The notes: generated by a model from the sequence alone, not told the origin. A stretch of DNA of 64,000 nt from Actinostola sp. cb2023 (GCA_033675265.1 JAUJYZ010000411.1:124001-188000); one strand, 5' to 3'. Positions 23,159 through 35,403 are shown, counted from the stretch's first letter. Program-made: numbers and translations.

Positions 23159-25237
23159 ATGGCACGAACAATTTATTTACACCATACAAGTATAAATAGC
23201 GGTAGCGTTGCAATAATCACGTCACTGTGCATTGGTATGGACAACATCTTCTGGAACGCTGCATTAAGCGGGAAAATCGTTCCTCCCATTAAAGCGTCGA
23301 AGAGCAGCGCACACCAATGGCCGTATACTGACATAGAAGACGAGGCAATGAGCAGAAAAGTCGTTCCTCCCAGTAAGGCGTCGAAGAGCAGCGCACACCA
23401 ATGGCCGTATACTGACATAGAAGACGAGGCAATGAGCAGAAAAGTCGTTCCTCCCAGTAAGGCGTCGAAGAGCAGCCCACACCAATGGCCGTATACTGAC
23501 ATAGAAGATGAAGCAATGAGCAGAAAAGTCGTTCCTCCCAGTAAGGCGTCGAAGAGCAGCCCACACCAATGGCCGTATACTGACATAGAAGACGAGGCAA
23601 TGAGCAGAAAAGTCGTTTCTCCCAGTAAGGCGTCGAAGAGCAGCCCACACCAATGGCCGTATACTGACATAGAAGACGAGGCAATGAGCAGAAAAGTCGT
23701 TTCTCCCAGTAAGGCGTCGAAGAGCAGCCCACACCAATGGCCGTATACTGACATAGAAGATGAGGCAATGAGCAGAAAAGTCGTTTCTCCCAGTAAGGCG
23801 TCGAAGAGCAGCCCACACCAATGGCCGTATACTGACATAGAAGACGAGGCAATGAGCAGAAAAGTCGTTTCTCCCAGTAAGGCGTTGCCGAAGATGAATA
23901 ATCCTGCAAACCGAAGGTACACTGATGTTGAGGACGCAATGATAATGAAAGGTCTGGATTATCATGGGAGAGACTGGCGAAGTGTACTGTCTTTTATGAA
24001 AAAACATTCGGATGTAATAGGAGAGGAAAGGGGATTAAGGTACAAAGAAGCCAATGTTAACGACAAAAAAGTCCAAGCATGTTTAAGAAAACGAGCTGCT
24101 AAACTACTCTCAAGTTCGCATCGTACTCATCGTGAAAAACCAAGGTGAGTGATAATGATAACGATGCCGATAATAATGATGATTACGACTGTAAAATACA
24201 CAACAATATGAGATTATTATTTAGATAAAATCCTTTAGACATGGGCATTTCGGGTGGTATCACTGGATTCAGTTAGATAAAGCGAGCAAAAGTGTAAATG
24301 CACAACTGGATGTGCAGTAACGATTGTAATGAATTGCATTACCATCTACAATACATTCTTTCTTGAAATGCATCAGATGTCAATCAAAATGCCAAAACAT
24401 CTGAAATAGTGAGTATCATTGCATGACTGAAACAAATACTTTCACTGATAAATTTCATTATTATTTCTTTGTAGCACCAGCGCAGGAAAAAGTTGGCCAA
24501 TAGACTCGGAGTTTGAAGATATAGAATGTACAGAAGACCAGTCTCACACTGACGAGGAGGAATTATCGAATGATGTGAGGCAAGAGATGAAGAAGGTTAC
24601 AGCGAAAATAAAAGAGAGAGATGACCGCTATGTTTTAAGTTCTCAACCAAATCAATCACAAATTTCAAGAAGTGCCGATCAGGATGTTCTCAGCGCTGTC
24701 AAGCGAGGACGACAAATGGAGAAAGACGATTGGTAATGAAAAATAAATACACTATATTAAATATAATAATTAATATAATATATTAAATACATTGTAGTGG
24801 CTTCATCTGCATTTGAAATGTGTTTATTGAACCAAGCTTGCGGCCATCTTCAGGGTTATGAAAGTACACAATTCCTACGTAGCTAACAGAAAGCGGTATC
24901 CATGGAATGATTAACTGAAATCTTGGTTCAATAAACAAATTTCAAATGCAGATGAAGCCACTACAATGTATTTAAATAAATACACTGTTTTAATAGACGT
25001 TCTAATTACAGAGAACAAGAGTCACTCAACTTTTTTTTTTTTCTTCTTCTTCTTCTCTCGTTTAGGAAACCCAAGAAGACGAAGAGAACAACCAAGACCA
25101 AGAGAGACGAAAAGATGGATGTACTGCTTGACATGTTACCAAATTTATTGAATAACGCAAACGAAGCAGCTAAAGCTCACACACAAGCCATAAAGAAATG
25201 GGAGAGCAAGAATGATCTACAGACTGACGATGAATAA
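23159..25237 (+). CDS. Harbinger Myb/SANT-like protein with 28-residue repeats, three exons
   Basis: Exons are about 23159-24144, 24475-24732 and 25066-25237, all GT-AG and in phase, giving 471 residues from the ATG at 23159 or 445 from 23237. The true start is uncertain. Seven complete 28-residue repeats and part of an eighth carry the segment QWPYTDIEDEAM. They precede a SANT-like region (RRYTDVEDAMIMKGLDYHGR, then DWRSVLSF) and a Lys-rich tail. In the Harbinger family such Myb-like partners carry the transposase to the nucleus and DNA. That role is inferred here from family and context. Confidence 0.85.
23261..23884 (+). repeat. 84-bp in-frame minisatellite
   Basis: Units begin at 23261, 23345, 23429, 23513, 23597, 23681 and 23765, with a partial unit from 23849. 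Differences are few, mainly cct/tct (Pro/Ser) and gca/cca (Ala/Pro), and they are ordered along the array, as expected from stepwise expansion. Because 84 is divisible by 3, long open frames also appear on the other strand. Confidence 0.95.
24788..24970. mobile_element. TA-target MITE in intron 2 of the Myb-like gene
   Basis: Terminal repeats start CATTGTAGTGGCTTCATCTG and run about 48 bp, with the matching complement ending at 24968; both sides are TA. It lies wholly within the intron 24733-25065. A CT-rich tract (25031-25060) precedes the exon 3 acceptor. Confidence 0.85.
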
Positions 25238-25920
25238 TTTATTGATATAAAATATTGACATAATTATAATTTTTCGTTAGTTTTCAAACATGGTATAAAT
25301 GTCAGAAACCCGTGAAATAGATGTTAGCGTATTAAAAAAATATCCGAATTTAATAATAAAAATCACTTTGATGAAAGTAATGTATGACTGAAATTGAATA
25401 TTAAAAACACAACATAGCAATAAAGGAGCACAAAATACGTCATTTTTTTCGATTTTAATATACGAATATACTCATAATGATTTTACTCGCATACTTTTCA
25501 GTGCATACCGGTATAACTATCGAGTAGAGAACCCCAACTCGAAAAAAAAACTCTGTCGAAAAAAACCCTCTGTCGTCTGATACGGAAAATCACCGAGGCG
25601 AGACAAAAGTTCTCATTTTGTTTGCGTTTCAATCGAAATATCGGGTTATTGCGTACTGCTACCGCGTCGTGTTTCCTCACTTTCAAAGGCTATACCGGTA
25701 GAATGTACGCCGATGTACCTCAAATAGAGTGCTTAATCCGAAAAAGAGTACAGACAATAACACCGTGAAATAATTCACTAACTAAATATCGCAAAATTTT
25801 GAAAACTGAAATCGTTGGTTTCTATTGTTTAATTAGTGGATTTAAAGTATAATCGAGTTTCCTTCAAAGCGGAAGATTTGGTTCCAATTAAGTAAAAATT
25901 CCACTAAATCGGAAACCTCT
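25238..25920. other. Non-coding right end of the Harbinger element
   Basis: I see no supported gene. The stretch closes with the right terminal repeat, whose last bases read CGGAAACCTCT. Confidence 0.6.
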
Positions 25921-26801
25921 ATTTCGGTCCACTCGAAGTAAAGCAAGGCAAAGCACATGTGAAAAGACACGGCTGTCTCTTCACTTGTTTAACGACACGA
26001 GCAGTGCACGTAGAGATTGCGCATTCTCTAGATACTGATTCTATGATCAACGCGTTAAGGATATTCATCAGTATACGTGGGTACCCTGAAGAGATTAGAA
26101 GTGATCGGGGAACGAACTTTACCAAGGCAGACAAAGAGTTGAAAGAAGCGTTGAATGAGTGGAATCAGACGAAGATTAGCAACTTCTGTATGCAGAAAGA
26201 AATCCAGTGGATATTCAATCCCCCATCGGCTAGCCATATGGGCGGAGTGTGGGAGAGGATGATACGCTCCGTGCGACAAGTACTAAAGTCTCTATTGAAG
26301 GAACAATTGGTTTGCGATGAAGTACTCTCAACGGTAATGGCGGAAGTAGTGAATATTCTTAACTCAAGACCACTCACCCGAAATAGCGACAGCCCGCTGG
26401 ATGATGAGCCATTAACCCCGAATCACCTACTGAAACTACGTCCATGTCCTAGTTTACCGCCTGGTACGTTCGACAAATATGATTGTCACGGCAAGCGCGC
26501 ATGGAAACAAGCCCAGCATATCGCCAATGTATTCTGGCGGCGATGGACGAGAGAATATCTGCCGGCATTATTGGAAAGGAAGAAATGGAACCTGTTGAAG
26601 CGAGATCTCAAGGTTGGAGATTTAGTGCTACTAGCTGATGAGACTTATCCGAGAGGACAATGGCCGTTAGCCAAGGTCGTGGAGGTGACCACAGGAAGAG
26701 ATGGCCACGTACGAACTGTGAAAGTGAAGACAAGCTCGACAGTAGCTACAAGAGCAAAAAGACAACGAAAGGGAGAGAGAACAAAGCCAGTTCAACAGTG
26801 A
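25921..26801 (+). CDS. BEL/Pao integrase, C-terminal part
   Basis: It continues the integrase after the Harbinger insertion: FGPLEV, then [10 protein letters not shown], the second catalytic Asp in SDRGTNF and the catalytic Glu in GGVWERM. A basic C-terminal domain ([18 protein letters not shown]) ends at 26801. The split is a clean transposon insertion with a 3-bp duplication, so this half once joined 20581. Confidence 0.9.
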
Positions 26802-26977
26802 TACTCACAAGACCCGTTACCAAGCTATGTTTGCTGGAAATGGACGAATCAAGTGATACAGAATCAACCTGAACAGTTATTACAACAAAATAGGAACGAT
26901 GAACACTAAGACATTATAAGTTTGCGTTATTATGGTAGTTTACTAGTTATAGTAAATGACTGTCTGATAGGACACCC

Positions 26978-26990
26978 ATTTAGGGGCCGG
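26978..26990 (+). promoter_or_regulatory. BEL polypurine tract
   Basis: ATTTAGGGGCCGG lies directly before the 3' LTR start TGTGGCTACC. This is the expected place and type of sequence for the plus-strand primer. Confidence 0.65.
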
Positions 26991-27024
26991 TGTGGCTACC
27001 ATATCCGGTCGAATACATGAATAA
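26991..27024 (+). repeat. BEL 3' LTR, piece 1
   Basis: It matches 14821-14854, then breaks at the TAA used as target by the 1.67-kb element. Confidence 0.9.
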
Positions 27025-28696
27025 CTAGACCCTGTCGGCAGGGTTCACTCGTGCCCTGGTGCCGGATTGAACCAGTACATGCTAAGGACCAGAGTATAAT
27101 TGGGATCCCTGTGGAAGTGTCAGTGTGGGGGCTTTCTCAGTATATCACCGTCCTGAATTCCTGAAAATTTGAATAACAATAGTTCATATTGTTGTATGCC
27201 TCGTTCTACAAAGAGTTCTTGATTTGAATAACAAAGGTTTTTCAGGATAGTGATATACTGACTGAAAGAGCCCAAAGTTTGTATTACGAGTTTGATTTTT
27301 GCTTGAAAACTTCCCTTTAATGACCTGGAACCAGCACATGTCGCAGTTATTTTTCGTGATCAATGCGGTATGTTTTATATTTCGCTCTTAGAGTGAAAAT
27401 ATTTGAATATTTTAAAAGTAAAATCAAGACGACAAGAGACCATTATCTTGGTATATATGTATTCAACGAGTAAAGTTCAATGATTCGGATAGTTGTTGTC
27501 GGTCGAGTTTTCATTTAGACTTCGAAATATAAAATACCATAAATATAAGCTTGTGGTTTCCTTTCTAGTAGAACACATAGACGTCCAGCTATTCGTGTGC
27601 TTATCTTCTTGGACGATAAGGATTTTCACTGAATGTTCGTGTGTGTCAGTTGTATAAGTGGGCTTCCTGTGGTCACAGGTAGCCCAAACGTAGAAATCAG
27701 TGGATCGTGACTTCTTTGGATTTCGTTCGGTTGGATCAGGAATGAGCTCTGATAAAGCCTTCAAAGGGTATGAGATTCTCAAAAATGTATTCACAACAGT
27801 AGTCTGAAAATTAAAGAACACGTTGGTGTAGAAATCTGAGCGAGAAATTGTGTTTTTGAGTGGTTTTGAGCGATTCGAAAAGCTTGGTTCAACCGGTCAT
27901 TTTATAGTTTTGAGTATGAGTTTGTTTGTTTCTGAAAAGCATTATTTTTCTATAAGGCGTTTCCCTAAAAAATACTAGAAATAAAGAATAATAGTTGTTG
28001 AAGTCCCCTGTGTAGTTTTCTTGAGGTTTTGAGTTGTATTTTAATATTCGATGTTGGTCCGAGTTGTCTTGTGAATTTTGATTTGTTGACGAGCGCTGAA
28101 CAGCGACCGATGAATTTGTGTGCAATTTCTAAGCCGTGGTGGATGCCTGGGCTCTGACTTGTTGCTTTATACCTCGTCTTTTTATCCTTCATTTGGCCAA
28201 CACATTTAATTTAGCCGCTTTTTAGATCGGGAATCACGACTCCTATATAACACATTGCGCATGTGCGAGACAATTCAGTAGTACAAGACCCCATGCTTTC
28301 GCTAGACACACACCCCATTTGCCCTATAATCTGATTTGATTTGATTTTGACTTTATTTTTAGTGACGATTGTCTATGGAATTTTAGTGGTCATGAGTAGT
28401 GTTGGATTTGACAATGTCCCACATCGATTGGAAGAGAGATACATTTCTGTATATAAATGGTTCCAATACATGTATACTAGGTAGATACTAGGCCCCGGTA
28501 CCTGAGCTAGGCGTTGCAAACCTTCTCCCCTTACCCTCCCCCTTCGCTGATCCTCAACCCTGTCCCCTATATTTATATTTGGGTCTCGATAGCATGTGAC
28601 CGGATATTGCACAACTTTGCGATTTTCTGACATTGAAAAAAAAATAAAATACGCGTTGGGTTTTATAACTCGTGCGGCCTACGGCCTGGGCACGAG
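27025..28696. mobile_element. Unclassified 1.67-kb element with TAA target duplication
   Basis: It is flanked by TAA at 27022-27024 and 28697-28699; the 5' LTR shows the empty site. The ends are not clean inverted repeats of each other. The left end folds on itself (ACCCTGTCGGCAGGGT) and the right end does too (CTCGTGCGGCCTACGGCC...GGGCACGAG). A shared CTCGTGCCC block lies 25 bp inside the left end and at the right terminus in complement. TAA fits PIF/Harbinger, but I see no transposase. Open frames at 27477-27821 and 28373-28633 (minus) are not recognisable proteins. Confidence 0.7.
27129..27273. mobile_element. Small inverted-repeat element inside the 1.67-kb element
   Basis: The arms are GGGCTTTCTCAGTATATCAC and, at the other end, GTGATATACTGACTGAAAGAGCCC in complement, with further matching inward (CCTGAAAA/TTTTCAGG). 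Non-coding. Confidence 0.65.
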
Positions 28697-28895
28697 TAAT
28701 AATTAGCAGAGTAAAATCCCGCGCACGTGGGCAGAGCATGCAGTCGGGAAATTGAGTTTGAAGAGCGAAGAGTCAATAGTTTGTAAACCGCGCAAAAATA
28801 CGCTGAAAAATGCACAATATCGTAAACATCTCCAAGGAATTCAAGTGTAACTTCGACGTGGAATAAATAGATGTGTTGGCCCGACTCGCGTGTGT
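28697..28895 (+). repeat. BEL 3' LTR, piece 2
   Basis: It matches 14852-15050 with one visible difference (cgacgtgg here, cgatgtgg in the 5' LTR). It ends at the TGT used as target by the CACTA element. Confidence 0.9.
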
Positions 28896-28914
28896 CACAA
28901 CGCGAAATAGCAAA

Positions 28915-29235
28915 ATTACACTCCTTTACTCTTAGCGTAAAGTTGCGTAAAGATATTCGAGAAGCTTTACGCTGGCGATTTAAAGACGCGTAAAGACGCG
29001 TAAAGCTGTGCTGTCGTAAAGCCAGCGTAAAGACATCGTAAAGACAACGTGATTTTCATCTTTACTTGAACGAGTAAAGATGCCGTAAAGATGTCTTAAA
29101 TGGTTAATTTATACAACTTTAAGCAAAGCGTAATGTCATGTATATATGGCATGTAAATTCGCCTAAAGGTATCGTAAAGACAGTGTAATCAAATTCTTTA
29201 TTGTTTTACGTAAAGATGTCGAAAAGCTGTCTTTA
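28915..29235. promoter_or_regulatory. Left subterminal CGTAAAG motif cluster of the CACTA element
   Basis: More than ten copies of CGTAAAG or its complement CTTTACG lie within about 320 bp, often as gacgcgtaaagacgcgtaaag-type doublets. In plant CACTA elements such subterminal repeats bind the element's own DNA-binding protein. The same motif dominates the right end (47650-48240), which supports that role here. Confidence 0.75.
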
Positions 29236-29799
29236 AAGACATTTTGTAAAATCGGCTTGTTTTAGTGCCATGGTCCGATATTAATATACATGTCTATACT
29301 TATAATCAGTTTTAGTTTATTTTGTTATATATTAATTGGATCTGTGCGTGTATCAAACACATTTGGGGCTCTGGCTTTATTTAGCATGGGAGGGTTACTT
29401 TGTAATTACTGCGGTTCTATATGGCGCTAAAATATCGCTAATATATATAACTGTATATTTACTAACAAAGGACAACGCATCAGTGCAGTTTTCAAACCTG
29501 AGTCACGTTTCTTCTCTGTTACAGCTGATGCAAAATATATCTATCATTCTGAGCCACTGTTTATTTCGAGTTGTATGGCAACTACATGTACACCTTTTAA
29601 ATTACAAAATACACACAAAACCTAATGCATTTTTCTTAATGCAAAATTGAATAACGACTTCTCTATTAATTAAGATGTGCTCAATTTGGTCTAACTTCAG
29701 GTGTTGTGTGCTAAAAGTTACACAACATGAAATGTCCTTGCTTGACAATAAATTAAAGAAAAAAACATATACAAATTTATGTACATTTAACACTTTTAA

Positions 29800-32398
29800 T
29801 TAGCAAAATGTACGTAATATTGGAGTAACAACAAGCTTTCTTGATTCACTTTTCTGGATATACGCAGCAGCAAACTTGCAGTAGACTCTTTGGATCGGCA
29901 AAAACGTTGCTGGGCCTGGTGAGTCAAATATGTTCGACTGCCATAGTTCAACAGGTCTACGAAAAGTGTTATTCTGCGCGTCCTCGCTGTACCATTGAAT
30001 GCAAGCAAAAATGTGCTGCTGTTTTACATCATCATCGGTTGAAAGACAATTCGTGAAGTAAAACTTAACTTCACCTGGTCTAATTGGAGCTGTGGGGTCT
30101 ACTTCACCATCATCACCAACCCATGAAGCCATTACTCGTGCAGATCGTAGTGAACGAGACTCCAGTTTAGAACCAAACTTTTCTCCAGCGAGAGTAACAC
30201 GTTGGTATCTTCTAGCTGTTTCGCTAACCATGTTGGCATTCAAATGTTTCTCTGGATACATATGCTGGTAGGTCTGGCAGAGTAGGTGGCGGTCATCTTG
30301 ATCAAACTGCATGAGTTTATAAGACAATGGTAGTATTACTTGATCTGTATCTGACCATTTAATATTACTGAGGATGGTGCAAACCGAAATTCGAAGTAGC
30401 GCAGGAGAACAAACTGTCACAGTTTCTACTGCGGGCATGGTTTGTGTCTGTTTTTTTATAGCTGTTAAAAAACGACAGCATGCTGTCACTGAACTCTTCG
30501 GGGAGAGACACATTCCAAACAAATCGTGATGACAAAAATTTCCTCATAATCTGTATCTCAACAGAGCGGTTGTTTGTTTTGGTAGTTCCTAAGATGCCAT
30601 TGTATCGTTCGAAGGCAAAGCACCAAAAGCTGTAAATGGGGCCATAATCCTCTATACAATCTTTTAAGTGGCAATGTAGATGCATGTTCACCCTAACAGC
30701 CTTTTTACCATAAAGTTTCTCGAACTCACGACAAAATTTCAGCAGCAGAATATCTGCCTTGATCAGATTGGTACTTGTTAGAATGGGTACTGCTAGAAAT
30801 CGACATGCCATTACAAATGTGTTCCAACAGTTCAAATGATTATTAGGCAACAAGCCATCAAGGGCATAAGTAGAGTAAATGGTAGTCCAATGTTTCCACT
30901 GGCTTGCTTTATAGTGTCCGTGGTTTGAGGAAATTTTGTGAGGTAACCTGCCAAGTCCTGTTCCTACTTCCATAATTCTCTCTTCTACAATTTTGAGATT
31001 CCGTTTAGTGAGAATTTCCTCTTCGAGCCAAAGCTGAAACATCCTTTTAGCGGTGCCAAGAAAAAGATTGTGCATAGGGTCAATAACTGTAAAGCGAACA
31101 GCATCAAAATACTCAAGTTCATTGAGGACACTGTAGTAACACCCATACTGAGTTGCAAGCTTTCCGGCTGTAGTTTTGTTCTTTGCCTTTCGTACTTTAT
31201 CCGCGTGACGTCTGTGAGTAGTGTTAGTTCTTGGTGGCCAGTTGTTCCTGTCAAATCCTGAGAAGTCTCTACCCGTTCTAACAGATCCAGGAAAGGCTTT
31301 AAAACATTTTGAACATGCTCTTTCTGCTGAATGGCCTTTGAATCCGCAAAGCTTACGGGCGGCAGGGATATCTGACGCAGCTAACAGTATTGCTCCTTTG
31401 TAAACCAAAGGAATGACACTCAAACTTGTGTGCAACCGTACTCCAGTCCATAACTTTTTCATCTCGTCAACCATGGGAGACAAAAAAGAATTTATAGATT
31501 TGGGCATGGTATCCATGTCGGGGATTATTCCCACTAAAATTACGTTTTCCCATTTAAAACGTTCTTCTCTGGGAAGATTTAACAGTGCTAAATATATAAC
31601 ACCAAGGGATACATCACTCCTTCTTTTAAACGGTTGAAACCAGTCCACATTTATAGCAAAGGCTAGGCTTCTTGGTTTGTTCAGGAAGTCTGTACCATTG
31701 TACGTTTGGAAATCCTTCCACACTTTGCCGTCATACACATCACAGAAAGTGCCTTCTTCTACTTCTCTCATCCGCCAATGCTCACATTTCTCTGCAATGC
31801 CTTGCCTCTTTAGCATTGTCTCAACTTGGTTAATTACACTGTTAAAACAATATACCTTAAGTGGATAAAAACATACTTTTCCATCGGACAACACAACTTT
31901 CTTTGCTAACTTGGTTCCACATTCTTTTGCTAACTTTCCTTTTTTATATGGTTTATGTGTACAACATCTAATTTCAGTTCTTCCTCCAATTAGTTGGGTA
32001 CAAGAACCTGGGTTGTACAGTGTTGAGCATTTTGGGCAGACAACATATTTCACAAAATCATCTCTGTCAAAGTGAGCAAGTTGCCGTAGCATATAAATCG
32101 ACGAGGGAAACATACCACACAGCTCAATCAGATACTGGCAGTTACATGTGGTCCCAATTAAATGGAGAAACTGAAGGTGAAATCGTAGAAGCCATTCCAA
32201 CCCATTATCACTAATCTTGCAATTTGTCTGCCATAGAAGTATGAAGAAGGCAAACCACTGTAAAAGAGAAGTTAATTTCTTTATGAGTGAAGATGGTGCA
32301 CATGGATCTGGGAGAGGCTGCTCAGTTTCAAAGTCCTGAAGGATATCCGCCATTTTTTCACCCCAGAACTCAGGTTCTTCTTCCAAGTTGCCTGTCAT
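29800..32398 (-). CDS. EnSpm/CACTA transposase (Transposase_21 family), main exon
   Basis: The first frame (32398 to about 30400) has a Cys-rich segment (CPKCSTLYNPGSC, RCCTHKPYKKG), then the Transposase_21 core with FNV-type strand (AFAINVDWFQPFKR), VILVGIIPDMDTMPKS, KLWTGV, GHSAERACSKC, and TVIDPMHNLFLG. A second frame (about 30522 to 29800) carries the C-terminal domain (PGEVKFYFTNCL, QHIFACIQWY, TFLPIQRV). The two overlap between 30365 and 30522, so one frame change lies there, possibly at the A/T run near 30455. Upstream, a likely first exon lies at 37699-37477. An acceptor AG lies just 5' of the ATG at 32398, so that ATG may not be the real start. Confidence 0.85.
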
Positions 32399-32520
32399 GC
32401 CATCAATCTAAAGATCAGATAGGAAACATGAAAATTGAGGAACAAATAACCCTCATTTAACCATGGGTTCAGGCCCTGAGGGGCAGGGAAATTAACAAAA
32501 TAGTATTCTTATAAGTACAC

Positions 32521-34499
32521 ATACCATGGCACTGAGGGATATTAGTGATTAAATGTCGCGAAGCCGAGGGAGGGTTAGTGGAAGTTACTGACTCTCCCGA
32601 GGCTGAGGGGGCATTTAAGAGTGGATGCCAGTAAGGATCGAGACTAATTCTTCAACTCAAAAAATTCGAATTTAATTTTCTTTCGCCATATCATTCCTTT
32701 CGATGACCTATTTTAGGGAAAAATACTAAAAAGTTCCAGCGATTTTTATTTTAGGAGAAATTTCCAGTTAAAAAACCCGTCTGTCTACTTAATTTTTTTG
32801 GCTAAATTATAAGCCAACTTTGAACAGTCGGTGTGTATTCACCTCTAGAACTACAACAATGACATTAAGCACACTTAATAAACGTTTCTTGATCTTTTCT
32901 ACTGTGTAATTTATTGTTCTGCAGCTTCTGTAGTTATTTTTCAAATTTGGTTTTAATAAGGTATACTGAGCGCCATGAACGGAACGTTGAAATATAGGTA
33001 ATGTTTGAGGTACGAAAAAGGAATCTGGTACATAAATGTTTGATGAAAACGCCATGCCCCAGGAAAACTTCACGTTTGTTCTATCAGTTTAGAAAGTTTC
33101 AAGCTTGGAATATTCAATGTAGCATTTTTTGAGAAATAAAACTATTATGCTTGGGACTGCCAAAATTAGCATAATTTTCGTCCTGTGGCGAACATTTTTG
33201 TCATCCAAACACAAAACCTAACGCCAAAACACGGCTATCTTGCATTTTTAGTTGATTGCTGCTGATGGAAAACAATGTTCGAGTCAATAGGAATGATTTT
33301 CAACAATGTTTGTGTTTCGATAGTCGTAAATAACTCTCGCAAAAGTTAAAATTAGCATAGATTGTCGATCAGATTACAGCAAAATACGAATTTTGTTTAA
33401 ACAACGTTTATACGAAATTCCACCCATTCAAGCAAGTATGAATTCTGTTTAGTATTATATTTTATGATTAAAACTATTATTTCATGCCGCAAAAATTTTA
33501 TTCGAAGGGCAGTAGCGTGACTTGCAGCAGCTACATTGCGTTACATAATTGGCTTGTCAACAAAGTGGAGCATCGTGTCAAAATATCCGAACTCTTCATG
33601 ATAAAGCGCCAGTTTGAACTAGAAATCAGTGCAATTGTTTGTAAATCTTATTTGGAGCAAACTCTAAGCATTTTAGAGTGAAGAACCACAATTTTCGGAA
33701 ACGGTGTTTATATTTGAGCAATGAATATGCTAATTGTCACTATTTTAGGAGCTTATGTGGCTGAAATAGATCAAATATGGTTGAAAATAACTCTTATTAA
33801 CTCCAAGATTGTTATCAGTTGGCAGCGATCAACTAAAAGTGCAAGATAGTCGTGTTTTGGAATTAAGTTTTTTGTGTTTTAACGACAAAAATGTCCGCCA
33901 CACGACGAAAATTATGCTAATTTTGGCAGTCCCAAGCCTAATAGTTTTATTTCCCAAAAATGCTACATTGAATTCCCAAGCTGGAAACTTTCTAAACTGA
34001 AAGAGCAAACGTGAAGCTTTCCTGGGACATGGCTTTTCTTCAAAAATTGATGTACCAGATTCCTTTTTCGTATTTCAAACATTGCCTATATTTCAACGTT
34101 CCGTTTATGGCGCTCAGTATACCTTATTAAAACCAAATTTGAAAAACAACTACAGAAGTTACAGAAAAATAAATTATGTAGTAGAAAAGACCATGAAACG
34201 TTTATTCAGTGTACTGAATCTCATTGTTGTAGAGCTAGAGGCGAACACACACCGACTGTTCAAATTTGGCTTATTATTTAGCCGAAAATTTTCGGTCGAC
34301 AGACGGGTTTTTAAAAACTGGAAATTTCTCCTAAAATAAAAATCGCTGGAACTTTTTAGTATTTTTCCCTAAAATAGGTCATCGAAAGGAATGATATGGT
34401 GAAAGAAAATTAAATTCGATTTTTTTGAGTTGAAGAATTAGTCTCGATCCTTACTGGCATCCACTCTTAATCACTAATATCCCGAAGATGCCATGGTAT
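32521..34499. repeat. 2-kb foldback (imperfect palindrome)
   Basis: Left arm features (ATACCATGGC, GGATATTAGTGATTAA, GGATCGAGACTAATTCTTCA, CGGCTATCTTGCA) recur in complement in reverse order up to GCCATGGTAT at 34490-34499. Similarity is high in the outer 650 bp and fades toward the centre near 33500. The left arm carries about 60 bp (32553-32612) missing from the right arm. Non-coding; short frames in both arms mirror each other. Confidence 0.75.
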
Positions 34500-35329
34500 T
34501 AGTTTGTAATACCATAATCACCGAGGAAATGAACAAAAATACAGGTTTGAGTTAACCGGCGCAAAGGTGAATATATTATAGTGTTTTGTGAAAGAGTCTT
34601 GATTAGACTGTACTCTGGGGGATACTTCAAGTTGCTCATCTTTGTTTCATTTACACAATGAAAGAGTATAAATTAGTAAGTAGAGTACCTGAAGGTACAC
34701 AGATCAGAAATGGAGGAAGGTCGGTTTGCGCCGCCGAAGTAGAGCATACTGAAAATCAGAGAAAAGGAAAGGCCGAATAATATAATACTTCATTGTGTGA
34801 AAAAATAAAGAAAATAAGTGACATAGAATATCCTTTGCGTTGGTCTTTTGTATATTTCCTTCTGTTTGGATATTCAGAACATCGTTAACGCATGCACAAT
34901 TAAGCACAACAATTGTCCCACACGTCTTGAATGCTCGAGTCACTGTAAGTAGAGGGCGATTTTAAAATTATTCGGTTTACTCTTCGGTTTGCTCATGGGT
35001 CCCAATGATTATGTGTAAACCTGATGTATATGAGGGACTGACTTGCATCCTCATGCATAGTAATGAGGGAAATTTAGTCATGAGTGATGCTTGACTTAGA
35101 GCTTTCGCAAGGGATATTCGATGTTAAATGTCCCTCGTGGAACAATGAAAACCGAGGTGATCATGGTATTCAATAGGATATTTTTCAATAGGATTCATTG
35201 AGCAGTGATTTAACAGCATAATTTGTTACCGGAAGTGGGGACAATAGCAGGGATTTATACGGGACTTTTAACATACTACTACTTGACCCGAGCAGGGTTT
35301 TTAACACCGGCTAAATGTTAAATGTCCCA

Positions 35330-35403
35330 GGGGGGGTTGAGGGGGGGGGGGGGGGGGGGGGGGGGTGGTGGCATGAGGTGAGGTGGGGGGGGGGGGGGGG
35401 GGG
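35330..35403. repeat. Poly-G tracts
   Basis: Two G runs (about 26 and 18 bases) interrupted by TGGTGGCATGAGGTGAGGT. Exact length in the assembly is doubtful. Confidence 0.8.

Larger units (their letters stand above)
20582..25920. mobile_element. PIF/Harbinger element with two divergent genes
   Basis: Terminal repeats are AGGGTTTTCCGATTTAG (left) and AGAGGTTTCCGATTTAG (right, complement). They are flanked by ATT at 20579-20581 and 25921-25923, in line with the 3-bp duplications of Harbinger. It encodes a DDE_Tnp_4-type transposase on the minus strand and a Myb/SANT-like protein on the plus strand, the standard two-gene layout. It also carries a MITE in the second gene's last intron. Length 5339 bp. 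Confidence 0.9.

Noticed and set aside
23173..24007. Long minus-strand open frames of 216-249 residues opposite the 84-bp repeats
   Set aside because: They arise because the repeat unit is a multiple of 3. The plus-strand frame joins two further exons in phase and carries the SANT-like domain.
27477..27821. 114-residue minus-strand open frame in the 1.67-kb element
   Set aside because: No recognisable motif, splice context or second copy to support it.
29336..29650. 104-residue plus-strand open frame
   Set aside because: Low-complexity composition, no family resemblance; it lies in the 3' region of the CACTA transposase.
32807..34339. Similar open frames in both arms of the foldback
   Set aside because: They mirror each other because of the palindrome and resemble no protein.
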